Assembly: GCA_030631085.1 (NCBI GenBank)
Contig: DAOVLV010000001.1
Coordinates: 1-53,407, forward strand
Reading direction: 5' to 3'
From: Planctomycetales bacterium
GTDB lineage: Bacteria > Planctomycetota > Phycisphaerae > SM23-33
Length of the DNA stretch: 53,407 nucleotides
This document shows positions 16,735-24,502 of the stretch, piece by piece. The notes beneath the pieces were generated by a model, which saw nothing but the letters and a program-made list of their open reading frames with translations, was not told the DNA's origin and ran no database searches. A program made the position numbers and the translations under genes. The stretch's first letter is position 1. The number at the start of each line of letters is the position of its first letter.

Positions 16735-17101
16735 TTCTCTGCGTTCTCTGTGGCTTTGGTCGTATCTTGGGCTTTGAGTGCGTCGGGGGCGGTTTTATGC
16801 CGCCGCGTTTGATCTTCCCCTCGGCGAGCGTTGTGTAATCCCCCAGCGGTGCTGGGGGTTTGTTGGTAAGCCCCCGGCACTGTCGGGGGATTTTGCTCCA
16901 GCAGATCAGCCCGTGGATCGCCAGTATGAAGAATATCGCATCGCGCACGGCCAGTGCCGTCATCCCTGCGTGAATGTGCAGGCCCGCCGACAGGAGGTTC
17001 GAGACCATCCATACCGCGAAGCACGCCCGTCGCCGGTGGTTGTTGAGGACGACGCCGGTTATGGCGATGATGGTTACTGTCCAGCCGATGATTTCGGTCA
17101 T
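16724..17101 (-). CDS. Small membrane protein, PnuC-like fold candidate
   Basis: This 125-residue protein starts MTEIIGWTVTIIAITGVVLNN and has three hydrophobic segments before a Lys-rich tail. The order TVTIIAITGVVLNNHRRR, CFAVWMVSNLLSAGLHI, TALAVRDAIFFILAIHGLI recalls half of a PnuC-type nicotinamide-riboside channel, where a fold is built from paired three-helix bundles. It overlaps the upstream nuclease-like gene by ATGA. The tail from NKPPAPLGDY onward is encoded by the palindromic repeat, so the native protein probably ended near residue 78. Confidence 0.5.
   Translation of the reverse strand: MTEIIGWTVTIIAITGVVLNNHRRRACFAVWMVSNLLSAGLHIHAGMTALAVRDAIFFILAIHGLICWSKIPRQCRGLTNKPPAPLGDYTTLAEGKIKRGGIKPPPTHSKPKIRPKPQRTQRNDK
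16837..16895. repeat. Paired GGGGG/CCCCC palindromes
   Basis: Two units, with arms CCCCCAGC/GCTGGGGG and CCCCCGGCA/TGTCGGGGG, stand about 14 bases apart inside the 3' part of the PnuC-like gene. They add the residues NKPPAPLGDYTT. Confidence 0.85.
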
Positions 17102-17937
17102 TGGGGTTTTTCCTTCCGTTGGTCTCGAAAAGTACTTTGGACTGCGATCTGTTTTCGGATTTCTTCCAGTGTCGCCACTTGCTTCTGGAGGTAGTCCGGT
17201 AATTTGTCGAATCCGAACCACCTCAGTATTTCGGTCAATGTTTTGTCGGCGTGAGCGGATTCGCCCGTCAGGGCCTCAAGTAAGGCCCTGATTATGTCGT
17301 GTATTCGCGCGACCTTGCGGTCGTTTGTTTCCCTCGCGTTGTATGCCCGTCGTAACTCGCGCAGGGCCTTGTACCGTGTGCGATGATCCCGGCGGATAGC
17401 GACTTGGGCGATGAAGTTGGCCACGTCGCCCGGATGCTGTGGATATACCTTTATGGCCCAAGTTCGATGGACTTTCATGAGCCGTTCTCCGTTCTTGCTC
17501 ATAGCCAAACCGATCCATCCCCTTGGGATTTCTTCCTTATCGAGAAGCCCGGTCGGATACGCCAAGTAGCACAAGTGGGCTGGCGGGTGCGGGTTATTGA
17601 ATTTGCGTTGTTCGTCCTTGGTAAAGTCGGAGCGACTGATTTTCACCTCCACGAGGGCCGTAAGCAATGGGCCGTAGCGGAAGTCAATTTCCCGATATTC
17701 CTGCAACCCTCCGCTGATCAGTTTGAGTTTTTTTGCTTCGGTCGGTGTGGGGTAAATGAATGAGGCCACATCTGCGATCCATTTGCCAGCGACCGGGACC
17801 TCGGTTTCGACGGGCTTGAATCCCATCCTGTCAAGATGGTCCACCGCCACTGCCGTGATCCTGTGGGTCAGGGGCGTCTTGTTTTTATCGAGTTCGGCCC
17901 CGTCCTGCACCGGCGATGTTTTCTCTACAATGGCCAT
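17098..17937 (-). CDS. PD-(D/E)XK nuclease-like protein (MmcB type)
   Basis: The 279-residue protein has a likely endonuclease fold. A strand with an acidic residue, WIADVASF, near residue 55, is followed by LLTALVEVKISRSDFTKDEQ, which gives the E-x-K signature, and by HLCYLAYPTGLL and EIPRGWIGLAMSK. This matches the MmcB-like, DNA-repair-associated branch of the PD-(D/E)XK superfamily. The C-terminal 100 residues are helical. It lies in a run of coupled genes between a membrane protein and the methyltransferase block, so DNA processing is the likely role. Confidence 0.65.
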   Translation of the reverse strand: MAIVEKTSPVQDGAELDKNKTPLTHRITAVAVDHLDRMGFKPVETEVPVAGKWIADVASFIYPTPTEAKKLKLISGGLQEYREIDFRYGPLLTALVEVKISRSDFTKDEQRKFNNPHPPAHLCYLAYPTGLLDKEEIPRGWIGLAMSKNGERLMKVHRTWAIKVYPQHPGDVANFIAQVAIRRDHRTRYKALRELRRAYNARETNDRKVARIHDIIRALLEALTGESAHADKTLTEILRWFGFDKLPDYLQKQVATLEEIRKQIAVQSTFRDQRKEKPQ

Positions 17938-18516
17938 TCAGCCCGCCCGCCTTGCGGCTCGTTCTTCGCGGATGTCCTTAATCGTGATTTTGTACCGGTG
18001 TTTTATTTTGTTGGCGTAGGGGTCTTTCTCTGTCTGGGGATGATAGGAGCACGCGACGAGGTGGCTGCCGTCCTTGGCGAAAGTCGTTACCGTGACCATT
18101 TCGCCGTTCCACCCGAATGTAAAGCCTACCGCCAGGCGGCCGCGCTTACGTAGCCACGCACGAGGGACGCGGTGCTGCCACTCCGGCGGATCAACCCCGT
18201 CGGCGATAAATGGCTTCCGACCCTTCCACGCCTCGAAACTCTGCGCCGCTGATATGTTATCTGTAACCACGGCCAGCATGTAAAAACCCTCTGCGAGCCC
18301 ACCGTCCATACCGCACCAGCGGTTCATCCGGTACTTTTTCAGAATTGCCGCGAAGTCTCCGGGGTCGAATCTCATGCCTGAATCAATCGCCAGCGATAAG
18401 GCCGACGCCATGGACCGATTTAATCTGTCCCATGAAAATCCTGTAACAGCAACGCTGTTTTTCCAAACAATATCAAGCAACTGGATCGCCGGTGATGGTT
18501 CTTTTTTGTTGGTCAT
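17938..18516 (-). CDS. Hypothetical phage protein, 192 residues
   Basis: The frame begins MTNKKEPSPAIQLLDIVWKNS and abuts both neighbours. It is mixed alpha/beta with a helical first third, a FDPGDFAAILKKYRMNRWCGMDGG stretch and a later strand-rich part VGFTFGWNGEMVTVTTFAKDG. The C-terminus is basic (IREERAARRAG), suggesting nucleic-acid contact. No family was recognised. Tight packing with the methyltransferase and nuclease genes makes it likely to be expressed with them. Confidence 0.6.
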   Translation of the reverse strand: MTNKKEPSPAIQLLDIVWKNSVAVTGFSWDRLNRSMASALSLAIDSGMRFDPGDFAAILKKYRMNRWCGMDGGLAEGFYMLAVVTDNISAAQSFEAWKGRKPFIADGVDPPEWQHRVPRAWLRKRGRLAVGFTFGWNGEMVTVTTFAKDGSHLVACSYHPQTEKDPYANKIKHRYKITIKDIREERAARRAG

Positions 18517-20067
18517 TTAAACAGCCACTTCCTTTCTTCTAGCGGCGGAATAATTCGCCTTTACCAAGACCTCAGCGAGTTCGGGGCAGACTGAATTTCC
18601 GATTGCGGAAATCTGTCTGTATTTCGGTCCCGTCAACCGGCACCGAGAAGCGAACCGGCCCATCTGGGCGCGTTTCAGTTCATCCGGCTGGAGCATTCGC
18701 AGGCCGATGTCGATGATCTGATATTCGATGCCCGCGACCGTCACCAGGCCGTAGCGGGCGCGGGCGGTAATTGTGTCCAACGGTCTGTCAACCGGTTGGT
18801 CCTGGCCGCCGTTGCTGTAGTATTTCACGAGGAACGCCCGGACCTCGGCGAGGTGATAGCCACCGGCTGTGATCGTCGGCATGGGGCCGTTCATCGCCTG
18901 GCCGTGCTCGCACGTCCCGCGATACTTGGTCAGGAAGGCTGTACATAATCCGGTTTTATTTACATCCGCCGTTGCTGTTGGCGCGGGTCGGTTTGGGGAT
19001 TGTCCGATGGATTGACCGAACCATCGCGTGAGAAAAGCCGAGACGAGCGCATGGCGACCGCCGGTGGTGACTGTGTGGAGCGGGTCGCGCAGATCGGCTG
19101 AATGCGAGCCGTGATTATTCTTAAGCAGCCACGCCGGTATGAGGTCCGGCACCACCAGGCCGTGGGCGTCGCGGGAGGCGGTGATCGTCCTGAACGGTTC
19201 GTTCAATCCCTGGCCCCGAAATTCCTTGCCGCTGTGGTTTATAGTTACGATGAACGGCTCTTTTGCCTCTATCACGTATTTCCGCAGGCCGTTGGCGATC
19301 CGTCGCATCGTGTTGTCGGCCAGTGGTCTGCGAACGCCGACCTTCCGGGCCTCGGTGTCCGTCAGGAAGATGCTGTGGCAGGGTATTGACCAATCGATGC
19401 ACTCGGCTGCGGTGTGGTATGGTTTCGCACGGTCCGGCCCGTGCGAGCGTTCCGGCCAGGTTATCGGTTCGTTGTCGCAGCGGGCAACGAGGAACAGCCT
19501 GGACCGTGACGTCGGCGCTCCGTAGTCAGCGGCGTTCAATACTCTCCATTCGACGTCGTAGCCGTGTCCGCGAATCTGCCGAATGAAACTGTCGAAGGTG
19601 TGGCCCTTCCGGTCGGTGTCGATGCTGTTGTCGGCCCGCAGCGGCCCCCAGCCCTGGAACTCCTCGACGTTCTCCAGAATCACGATGCGGGGGCGGACCA
19701 TCGCCATCCATCGCAGGACGACCCACGCAAGGCCACGGATACGCTTTTCGACGGGCTTGCCGCCCTTGGCCTTGGAAAAGTGTTTGCAGTCGGGGGAGGC
19801 CCATAGCAGCCCGACCGGACGGCCCCTGGTTGCGTGTAGCGGGTTGACGTCCCATATGTTCTCGCAGTAGTGAAGCGTCCGTGGGTGATTCAGTTTGTGC
19901 ATCTCGATGGCGTAGGTGTCGTGGTTGATTGCAATGTCAACCGGTCTGCCGAGGGCGGCCTCGATGCCGAGCGACGCCCCGCCCGCCCCTGCGAACGAAT
20001 CGATTATGAGTTCATGGCCGTCGCTGGCCAGATCGCCCACCAGTTGTTCAGGCTGGAATAATTTCAT
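18517..20067 (-). CDS. DNA cytosine-5 methyltransferase
   Basis: This 516-residue protein has motif I IIDSFAGAGGASLGIEAA near residue 22, a motif IV region LLWASPDCKHFSKAKGG with the catalytic Cys in SPDC rather than the usual PCQ, and motif VI VILENVEEF. The motif X region LQPDELKRAQ and a C-terminal GNSVCPELAEVLV are present. The SPDCKHFS variant is typical of phage and anti-restriction C5 enzymes. The start at 20067 overlaps the adenine methylase stop by ATGA. It probably protects phage DNA from host restriction. Confidence 0.9.
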   Translation of the reverse strand: MKLFQPEQLVGDLASDGHELIIDSFAGAGGASLGIEAALGRPVDIAINHDTYAIEMHKLNHPRTLHYCENIWDVNPLHATRGRPVGLLWASPDCKHFSKAKGGKPVEKRIRGLAWVVLRWMAMVRPRIVILENVEEFQGWGPLRADNSIDTDRKGHTFDSFIRQIRGHGYDVEWRVLNAADYGAPTSRSRLFLVARCDNEPITWPERSHGPDRAKPYHTAAECIDWSIPCHSIFLTDTEARKVGVRRPLADNTMRRIANGLRKYVIEAKEPFIVTINHSGKEFRGQGLNEPFRTITASRDAHGLVVPDLIPAWLLKNNHGSHSADLRDPLHTVTTGGRHALVSAFLTRWFGQSIGQSPNRPAPTATADVNKTGLCTAFLTKYRGTCEHGQAMNGPMPTITAGGYHLAEVRAFLVKYYSNGGQDQPVDRPLDTITARARYGLVTVAGIEYQIIDIGLRMLQPDELKRAQMGRFASRCRLTGPKYRQISAIGNSVCPELAEVLVKANYSAARRKEVAV

Positions 20068-21200
20068 TCAAACATCCCGCCTTCCGTTTTCTTGTCTGTG
20101 TAGCTCGGCCCGTTGATCAACAGCACTTCCGGGGCAACGTCCGCCGTCCCGCCTCGCTTGTTTTGTGTGCTCAAAGCCTTGTGGCGGTAGCATTTGACCT
20201 TTGTCCAGCGAGGGGGGGAATGCGCGGGTTTTGTAAATGTCCCCTTTTCTGTCGATATGGCGACAATTTCATCAACAGAATCCGGCAAGCGACTGTTCGC
20301 CAATTCCTTCTGTATACGAATACTTACGGCGTCTTTTGAGTCCGTTTCGTCGTAATAAACAGTTAGTTTGCCATCTTTGAAAAAGGTTTTTTCGACTCCC
20401 TCAAGTTTATCAATGCGGTCGGTTATATTTGTTTTTCCCTTCCACTTCTCGGTGGGGTAGAATTCGTCGAGGCGGGGATCGTCGTAATAGGAAACGACCA
20501 CGCGGGCTTTTTTAAATCGCCAAAGAAGCACCGACAGGCGAGCGTGATCCTCGGCCTCGAAGTCGTGGATGTACTTCGCGCCTTTGGTCAGGTACGGAGG
20601 ATCGACGTAGATCGCCGTGCCGCCCTCGTCGGCGATTTTTCCAATCAGTTCCAGACCGTCCTTGCAGAGAATCGTTACCTCGCGCATCCGTCGCCGCCAG
20701 GCGGGGATCGAATCGATAGCCGAGGCCCATCGTTTGGCCGCGTGGCCACCGTTCTGCGTGTAGCGGGCGCAGAACCCCTGATTGTAGGATTGCGTCCCTG
20801 TAACGCCGTTTCTGCCGAGCCACGACGCGATGAAGTAGTAGTAAGCCCACAGGAGAGGGTCCGGCGTCGTTCCATTCGTTTTGTATCGTTTGACGCTTTC
20901 GGTTGCCTGGCGGAACAGAGATTCATGGCACAGCGTCCGTTTCAGATGTCTGTATAGTTCCGGGGCGAGGTACGGATCCCGAATTACGCAGGCGAGATTT
21001 ATCAAGTCGTTGTTCAGGTCGTTGACCGTCTCGGAGGTGGATTTGGGCTTGCCTAACAGGACGGCCATCGAACCGCAGAACGGCTCCCAGTAGGATCGGT
21101 GCTCTCCGAGTTCGGCGACGATGCGCGGAGCCATCGTCCGCTTGCCGCCGAACCAGGGCGCTATCGCTTTGATCTTCGGTATGTTTGTATCCGTCGCCAT
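20064..21200 (-). CDS. DNA adenine methyltransferase (D12 class)
   Basis: The 378-residue protein shows the D12/Dam pattern: AIAPWFGGKRTMAPRIV at the N-terminus with SYWEPFCGSMAVLLGK (motif I), then ETVNDLNNDLINL, and motif IV YVDPPYLTKGAKY. A short KARVVVSYYDDPRLDEFY follows. The region after about residue 260 is an extension beyond the usual 280-residue size and carries a basic segment WTKVKCYRHKALSTQNKRGG. It is coupled to the cytosine methyltransferase. Confidence 0.9.
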   Translation of the reverse strand: MATDTNIPKIKAIAPWFGGKRTMAPRIVAELGEHRSYWEPFCGSMAVLLGKPKSTSETVNDLNNDLINLACVIRDPYLAPELYRHLKRTLCHESLFRQATESVKRYKTNGTTPDPLLWAYYYFIASWLGRNGVTGTQSYNQGFCARYTQNGGHAAKRWASAIDSIPAWRRRMREVTILCKDGLELIGKIADEGGTAIYVDPPYLTKGAKYIHDFEAEDHARLSVLLWRFKKARVVVSYYDDPRLDEFYPTEKWKGKTNITDRIDKLEGVEKTFFKDGKLTVYYDETDSKDAVSIRIQKELANSRLPDSVDEIVAISTEKGTFTKPAHSPPRWTKVKCYRHKALSTQNKRGGTADVAPEVLLINGPSYTDKKTEGGMFE

Positions 21201-21224
21201 CCGTGGCTATTCAATCTCCAATTG

Positions 21225-21374
21225 TCAATTGCCAATTGAAAATTGAGATTCCTCCCACTTTTTTCCGCATTGCCAGCAATGCCGGACCTTTACGCCGGTC
21301 TTGCTGTCTCGCCTGGCCTGGACGAATTCAAAGCCGCATCGCGGGCAGGTACGGAATTTGGGATGAGGGTTCAT
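21225..21374 (-). CDS. Small zinc-ribbon protein, 49 residues
   Basis: A short frame starts MNPHPKFRTCPRCGFEF and carries CPRC near residue 10 and CWQCGKKW near residue 33, a four-cysteine ribbon with a basic loop RRDSKTGVKVRH between. Its stop codon lies inside a heptamer array, so the last residues SQFSIGN are repeat-encoded. A role in nucleic-acid or protein binding is likely, but the target is unknown. Confidence 0.6.
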   Translation of the reverse strand: MNPHPKFRTCPRCGFEFVQARRDSKTGVKVRHCWQCGKKWEESQFSIGN

Positions 21375-21389
21375 GTTTTTGCCATGCCG

Positions 21390-21575
21390 TTATTCCGGCG
21401 GGCGGAGAAGGAAATCACGACGGCGAATGTGGCGGACAAAGCGGAGAATCGCCCGCCCGCAGTCGTGCTTTCGTGTGTAGCCTTGCCCGCCGTCGGCGAC
21501 GATGCGTCTGTTACGATGCTTCGCGTGCCAGTACCATAGTCCGCTTTTGCCTTGGGAAGTTTCAAACGTGATCAT
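21390..21575 (-). CDS. YegP-like (DUF1508) small protein
   Basis: The 61-residue protein begins MITFETSQGKSGLWYWHAKHRNRRIVADGGQGYTRKHDC. The order of GKSGLWYWHAKHRN, RIVADGGQGY and a final RAILRFVRHI is close to one DUF1508/YegP unit, normally found as a pair of units in bacteria. Function of the family is not established. The frame is preferred to an overlapping one because of this match. Confidence 0.7.
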   Translation of the reverse strand: MITFETSQGKSGLWYWHAKHRNRRIVADGGQGYTRKHDCGRAILRFVRHIRRRDFLLRPPE

Positions 21576-21576
21576 C

Positions 21577-21843
21577 TTAATGCTCCTTCTTTTTTAGGTT
21601 CACAAACCGGTCAATCACATGGTGATAAGCCTTTGGTCCCATTCGTCGAAATTCCGCCGTCGGAATCTTGTCAAAGAGCGGGCGGAATATCATTTTGGCC
21701 CCCTCGTGCATCATTTGCGAAAACTCCTCAAGCGTCATTTGCGGATATTTGGTCTGTAAATCTCGTAGGATTTCCGAAAGGCACGCTTCCATCGCCTCGT
21801 AGAGACCTTTGTTGAATACATCTTGTTTGGTCAACGCTCTCAC
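21577..21843 (-). CDS. Hypothetical helical protein, 88 residues
   Basis: The frame starts MRALTKQDVFNKGLYEAMEACLSEILRDLQTKYPQ and ends FVNLKKKEH. It is all-helical, with EFSQMMHEGAKMIFRPLFDKI in the middle and a lysine-rich end. It abuts the YegP-like gene with one base between stop and next start. No family was recognised; small helical proteins in phage early regions are often regulators or inhibitors. Confidence 0.55.
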   Translation of the reverse strand: MRALTKQDVFNKGLYEAMEACLSEILRDLQTKYPQMTLEEFSQMMHEGAKMIFRPLFDKIPTAEFRRMGPKAYHHVIDRFVNLKKKEH

Positions 21844-21872
21844 TTCGTCCTCTGTGGCCTAGTTCCTGGTCC

Positions 21873-22814
21873 CTAATCCCCAGTCCCTGTCTGCAAAGGC
21901 ATCTCGTTCCATTCGCGCCCGGCGTGCAGTCGCCCGGCTTTTTTCTTTCCGATGCGGAAAGAGCAGGTTCCGTCGGGCCATTCATGAATATGCGTTATCC
22001 ACGGATGCTCGGTGATACAATCGCCAAGCGGCAACGCCCGAATCATTGCCTTCGGTATCTGCGAATCGTGTATCCACGCTCCCCATTGCTTGAAGAAGAA
22101 CGGCACGTTTGCGGCAACGCACTGGTCACGGACGCCTCGCGCCCAGGCCGGGTCCATCGGTCTCGCGCCCGGGCCTGTCTCACCGCCGACGATTACCCAA
22201 TCGAGCATTCGTAGCGTGTCCTCGGTTAGTTTGATTCCCGCCAGCATCGGTTCGATGGAAACAAATCTCATCACCGCAGGCGTATTTTTCAGGTGCGCAA
22301 TCCGCTCGTAGCATTCGGGAGATTCGACGGTAACGCCAAGCCAGACGTTCGGGAGTGGCCAAGTAGCGTCTTGCACGGGCACGTTAGCGGCGTAGCGATA
22401 ATCGGGAGCAACTCTTTCGGGGTCAAATAAGTAATTTTTGTTACGAGGGACATACCACCGTATAAACTTTCGCATTCTCGCAGGTCGTTTTGTGAGTATC
22501 TGAAAAATGTGTCGTGGGCAAATGGCTGCGACGGCGATAATCCGCTCGATGAACTCAAATGGCACATCATCATGAAACAGGTCGCCCATTGAGCATACGA
22601 AAATCATCCGGGGCTTTTTCCACCGGAGCGGTTGGTCCAGTCGGTCGGGGTGGAGCGTAACGGCGAACCCGTTCTCGTAGCCTGGCGTCCCCATCCCCTG
22701 CAAACGTTTCGCCATGCGCTTGGCGTAGCAGTTGGCGCAGCCTTCGGAGACTGGCGTACAGCCGGTTACAGGGTTCCAGGATGAGTCCGTCCATTCGATT
22801 TTGGTTTTGCTCAT
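21873..22814 (-). CDS. DUF5131 (phage Gp37/Gp68-like) protein
   Basis: The 313-residue protein has the DUF5131 opening MSKTKIEWTDSSWNPVTGC followed by PVSEGCANCYAKRMAKRLQ, which gives a cysteine set like that of radical-SAM enzymes (C-x-x-C spacing differs from the classic CxxxCxxC). Further motifs are RMIFVCSMGDLFHDDVP and FQILTKRPARMRKF, then ESPECYERIAHLKNTPA, SIEPMLAGI and VIVGGETGPGARPM. The family is common in phages and of unproven biochemistry. The start at 22814 excludes a repeat-coded extension. The C-terminus LQTGTGD is encoded by a heptamer array. Confidence 0.85.
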   Translation of the reverse strand: MSKTKIEWTDSSWNPVTGCTPVSEGCANCYAKRMAKRLQGMGTPGYENGFAVTLHPDRLDQPLRWKKPRMIFVCSMGDLFHDDVPFEFIERIIAVAAICPRHIFQILTKRPARMRKFIRWYVPRNKNYLFDPERVAPDYRYAANVPVQDATWPLPNVWLGVTVESPECYERIAHLKNTPAVMRFVSIEPMLAGIKLTEDTLRMLDWVIVGGETGPGARPMDPAWARGVRDQCVAANVPFFFKQWGAWIHDSQIPKAMIRALPLGDCITEHPWITHIHEWPDGTCSFRIGKKKAGRLHAGREWNEMPLQTGTGD

Positions 22815-22824
22815 GGTCGCTTCC

Positions 22825-22885
22825 CTCAATTGCCAATTGTCAATTGTCAATTGGCAATTGAAAATCCCTAATCCCCATCCGTATT
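22825..22885. repeat. Heptamer array (CAATTGC / CAATTGT / CAATTGG type)
   Basis: Five consecutive 7-mers, CAATTGC, CAATTGT (twice), CAATTGG and CAATTGA, are followed by CCCTAAT and CCCCATC units. The array spans the spacer before DUF5131 and reaches into the 3' end of the next gene. Confidence 0.9.
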
Positions 22886-23089
22886 CGACGGGTCCTGTTT
22901 CATCGCCCAGTTCTGTGCCTGGTCTGTCGAGCACCAGGCAGTGATCGCGTCTTTCAGCCCTGGCGGGAGTCGATCTTCGTCGTCGAATTCCGGCCAGACC
23001 TCTACGTGGGGTCCGCCATTCTCGGCGACGATGCTGATCTGGATTGCGAGGCCGCCAACGTCGATTTTGTCCCGATACGTATGAGTCAT
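22868..23089 (-). CDS. Hypothetical phage protein, 73 residues
   Basis: The frame begins MTHTYRDKIDVGGLAIQISIVAENGGPHVEVWPEFDD and is acidic. It has a beta-rich first half and a short helix LKDAITAWCSTDQAQ. The start at 23089 was chosen to exclude palindrome-coded residues upstream. The last residues QDPSNTDGD overlap a repeat array. No family was recognised. Confidence 0.5.
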   Translation of the reverse strand: MTHTYRDKIDVGGLAIQISIVAENGGPHVEVWPEFDDEDRLPPGLKDAITAWCSTDQAQNWAMKQDPSNTDGD

Positions 23090-23104
23090 TTCGCTCGCTC
23101 CTTG

Positions 23105-23178
23105 TAAGCCCCCGGCATTGCCGGGGGATTCTTCTGCCAATCGCGGGTTATCCCCCAGCGGTGCTGGGGGTTTGTTTA
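23105..23178. repeat. Paired GGGGG/CCCCC palindromes
   Basis: Arms CCCCCGGCA/TGCCGGGGG and CCCCCAGC/GCTGGGGG face each other about 24 bases apart between two genes. The right unit overlaps the 3' end of the HhH-protein gene and encodes its terminal KQTPSTAGG. Confidence 0.9.
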
Positions 23179-24062
23179 TCCAGCATGATTTGCACCTGGT
23201 CGGTCATTATTCGCTCTTTACCGTTGACGACGACGACCTGGCCTTCGTAGCCACGCCACAAATCGGTCGGGTGAGGGCCTCGGTTTCTGATCGGGCCTGC
23301 GTAGTGGGTGCCCGTTATCGTCAGCCGCCACGCCTCGGCGGTCTTGGGGCCGTCCTCGGTGCCGTCGCTGGCGGTTATGGTGTAAAAGCACTTGTCGTGC
23401 TCAAAGGCTCTGACCTCAGCGGGCTTGTCGTCTGTGGCCTCGGCCAGTTCCGGCGCGCAGTAGTAATCGAAAAGGGATTTATCCTTCGGCAGTTTGATCG
23501 CCGACGCGGGGATTTCCCGAATGCTCGCTTGGTAGGCTTCGATGGCCTGTTGGTTTTTCCGCCTCTCCCAGAAGGCCGCCAGCGCGTCCTCGATGTGGTC
23601 GGCGGCCTTGGCGCCGATACCCGGAATATGGACCAAGTCAAACTGGTCGGACCCGTCAGGGCTGGCCGTGGCGAGGGCCGTTTTGTCGGCCATCTCGCCG
23701 ATAGTCTCGATCCCGGCGTTGGCGAGTTTCGCCAGTACCGCCGGTTTGATGATCGGGTCGGTCAGTTCGCTCAGGTGGATTATCCGCCAGCCGTCCTGTT
23801 CGGTTTCCGGTATTCCGGTATTCCCGTCCTCCGGTCTGTCAAACAACGGCAGCGAGCCGTCGCGGATAAAATCGCCCAAGTCAAGAATCCGGCCCTCCCG
23901 CATATCCTTGGCCTCTTTGAGACTTTCCTTCCGGTCATAGACTATCTTTGTCGCCTCGTCGATCCCCGCCTGTTTGAGCCGGATGATTTTTAAACGTTCG
24001 GCCAGGACGTGATCGGTTTCGGCGTCGCAGGCCTGCCCCGTGGGGGATTGTGTGTCTGTCAT
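23148..24062 (-). CDS. Helix-hairpin-helix protein of unknown role
   Basis: The 304-residue protein has a charged coiled-coil first third (ERLKIIRLKQAGIDEATKIV, RKESLKEAKDMREG). A helix-hairpin-helix DNA-binding motif follows: LVHIPGIGAKAADHIEDAL, near residue 145. An upstream half-motif, LAKLANAGIETIGEMADKTA, adds a second HhH-like element. The C-terminal third is beta-rich (CFYTITASDGTEDG). The insertion ATASPDG between the two HhH parts is encoded by a copy of the 24-bp repeat, and the last residues by a palindrome, so the gene carries two repeat-derived insertions. Confidence 0.65.
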   Translation of the reverse strand: MTDTQSPTGQACDAETDHVLAERLKIIRLKQAGIDEATKIVYDRKESLKEAKDMREGRILDLGDFIRDGSLPLFDRPEDGNTGIPETEQDGWRIIHLSELTDPIIKPAVLAKLANAGIETIGEMADKTALATASPDGSDQFDLVHIPGIGAKAADHIEDALAAFWERRKNQQAIEAYQASIREIPASAIKLPKDKSLFDYYCAPELAEATDDKPAEVRAFEHDKCFYTITASDGTEDGPKTAEAWRLTITGTHYAGPIRNRGPHPTDLWRGYEGQVVVVNGKERIMTDQVQIMLDKQTPSTAGG

Positions 24063-24110
24063 GTCGCTTCGCTCCTTCGATTTCCAATTTTCGATTTCTG
24101 ATTGAACAAT

Positions 24111-24247
24111 TGCGGCGGACAGGATTTGCACCTGTCTTGGGCTGGGCTGGTGATGCGTGTCCTCGCCCCGGCCTGAACTTGCATCGAGTGAGTACGCAAC
24201 AGGCCCGATGCTCATTACTCGTTACGCCTTGCCGTAGCCGCCGCCGC
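24111..24247 (-). tRNA. tRNA-like structured RNA of 137 nt (uncertain)
   Basis: On the minus strand a 7-base arm GCGGCGG at the 5' end pairs exactly with CCGCCGC at the 3' end. A T-arm-like hairpin, ACAGG / CCTGT around TGCAAAT, precedes the 3' arm, and a D-arm-like GGCTACGGCAAGGC follows the 5' arm. The middle is too long for a normal tRNA and no single anticodon arm is convincing. It lies 82 bases downstream of a tRNA-Met on the same strand. It may be a degraded tRNA, a tRNA with an insertion, or chance. Confidence 0.3.
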
Positions 24248-24251
24248 ACTA

Positions 24252-24328
24252 TTTGGTTATTCGGTTCCCGGTCCTTCCGGTAATCCGGCTCGCCACGGCC
24301 AGCCCTGACGGGTATTCCGGTCTTTCCA
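24252..24328. repeat. Heptamer array with inverted 24-bp insert
   Basis: Units of the type ATTCCGG, ATCCGGC and TTCCGGT flank an inverted copy of the 24-bp element at 24286-24309. It separates the two tRNA-like sequences. Confidence 0.75.
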
Positions 24329-24329
24329 C

Positions 24330-24403
24330 TAGCAGGGCCGGGAGTCGAACCCGGGGATTTTCTGGTAATGAGCCAGACGAGCCGCCGTTGCTCCATCCCT
24401 GCG
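24330..24403 (-). tRNA. tRNA-Met (CAT), initiator-like, phage-borne
   Basis: A 74-nt cloverleaf can be drawn on the minus strand. The acceptor arm is CGCAGGG against CCCTGCT with position 1 unpaired. The D arm has GAGC/GCTC. The anticodon arm TCTGG / CCAGA has loop CTCATTA, reading CAT. The T arm is CCGGG / CCCGG with loop TTCGACT. The unpaired first position and the D arm (GGAGCAAC...GGCTCG) resemble bacterial initiator tRNA, although the three G-C pairs of the initiator anticodon stem are only partly present. CCA is not encoded. Confidence 0.75.
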
Positions 24404-24502
24404 ATAATTGGGCTGGCGTGGCCGGGATTGAGACGGTCCCTTATTCAAGGACTCGTACCCGGCGCGGCTTATCGCACGGACACGGCAGCCCCGAGAGGTT
24501 TT

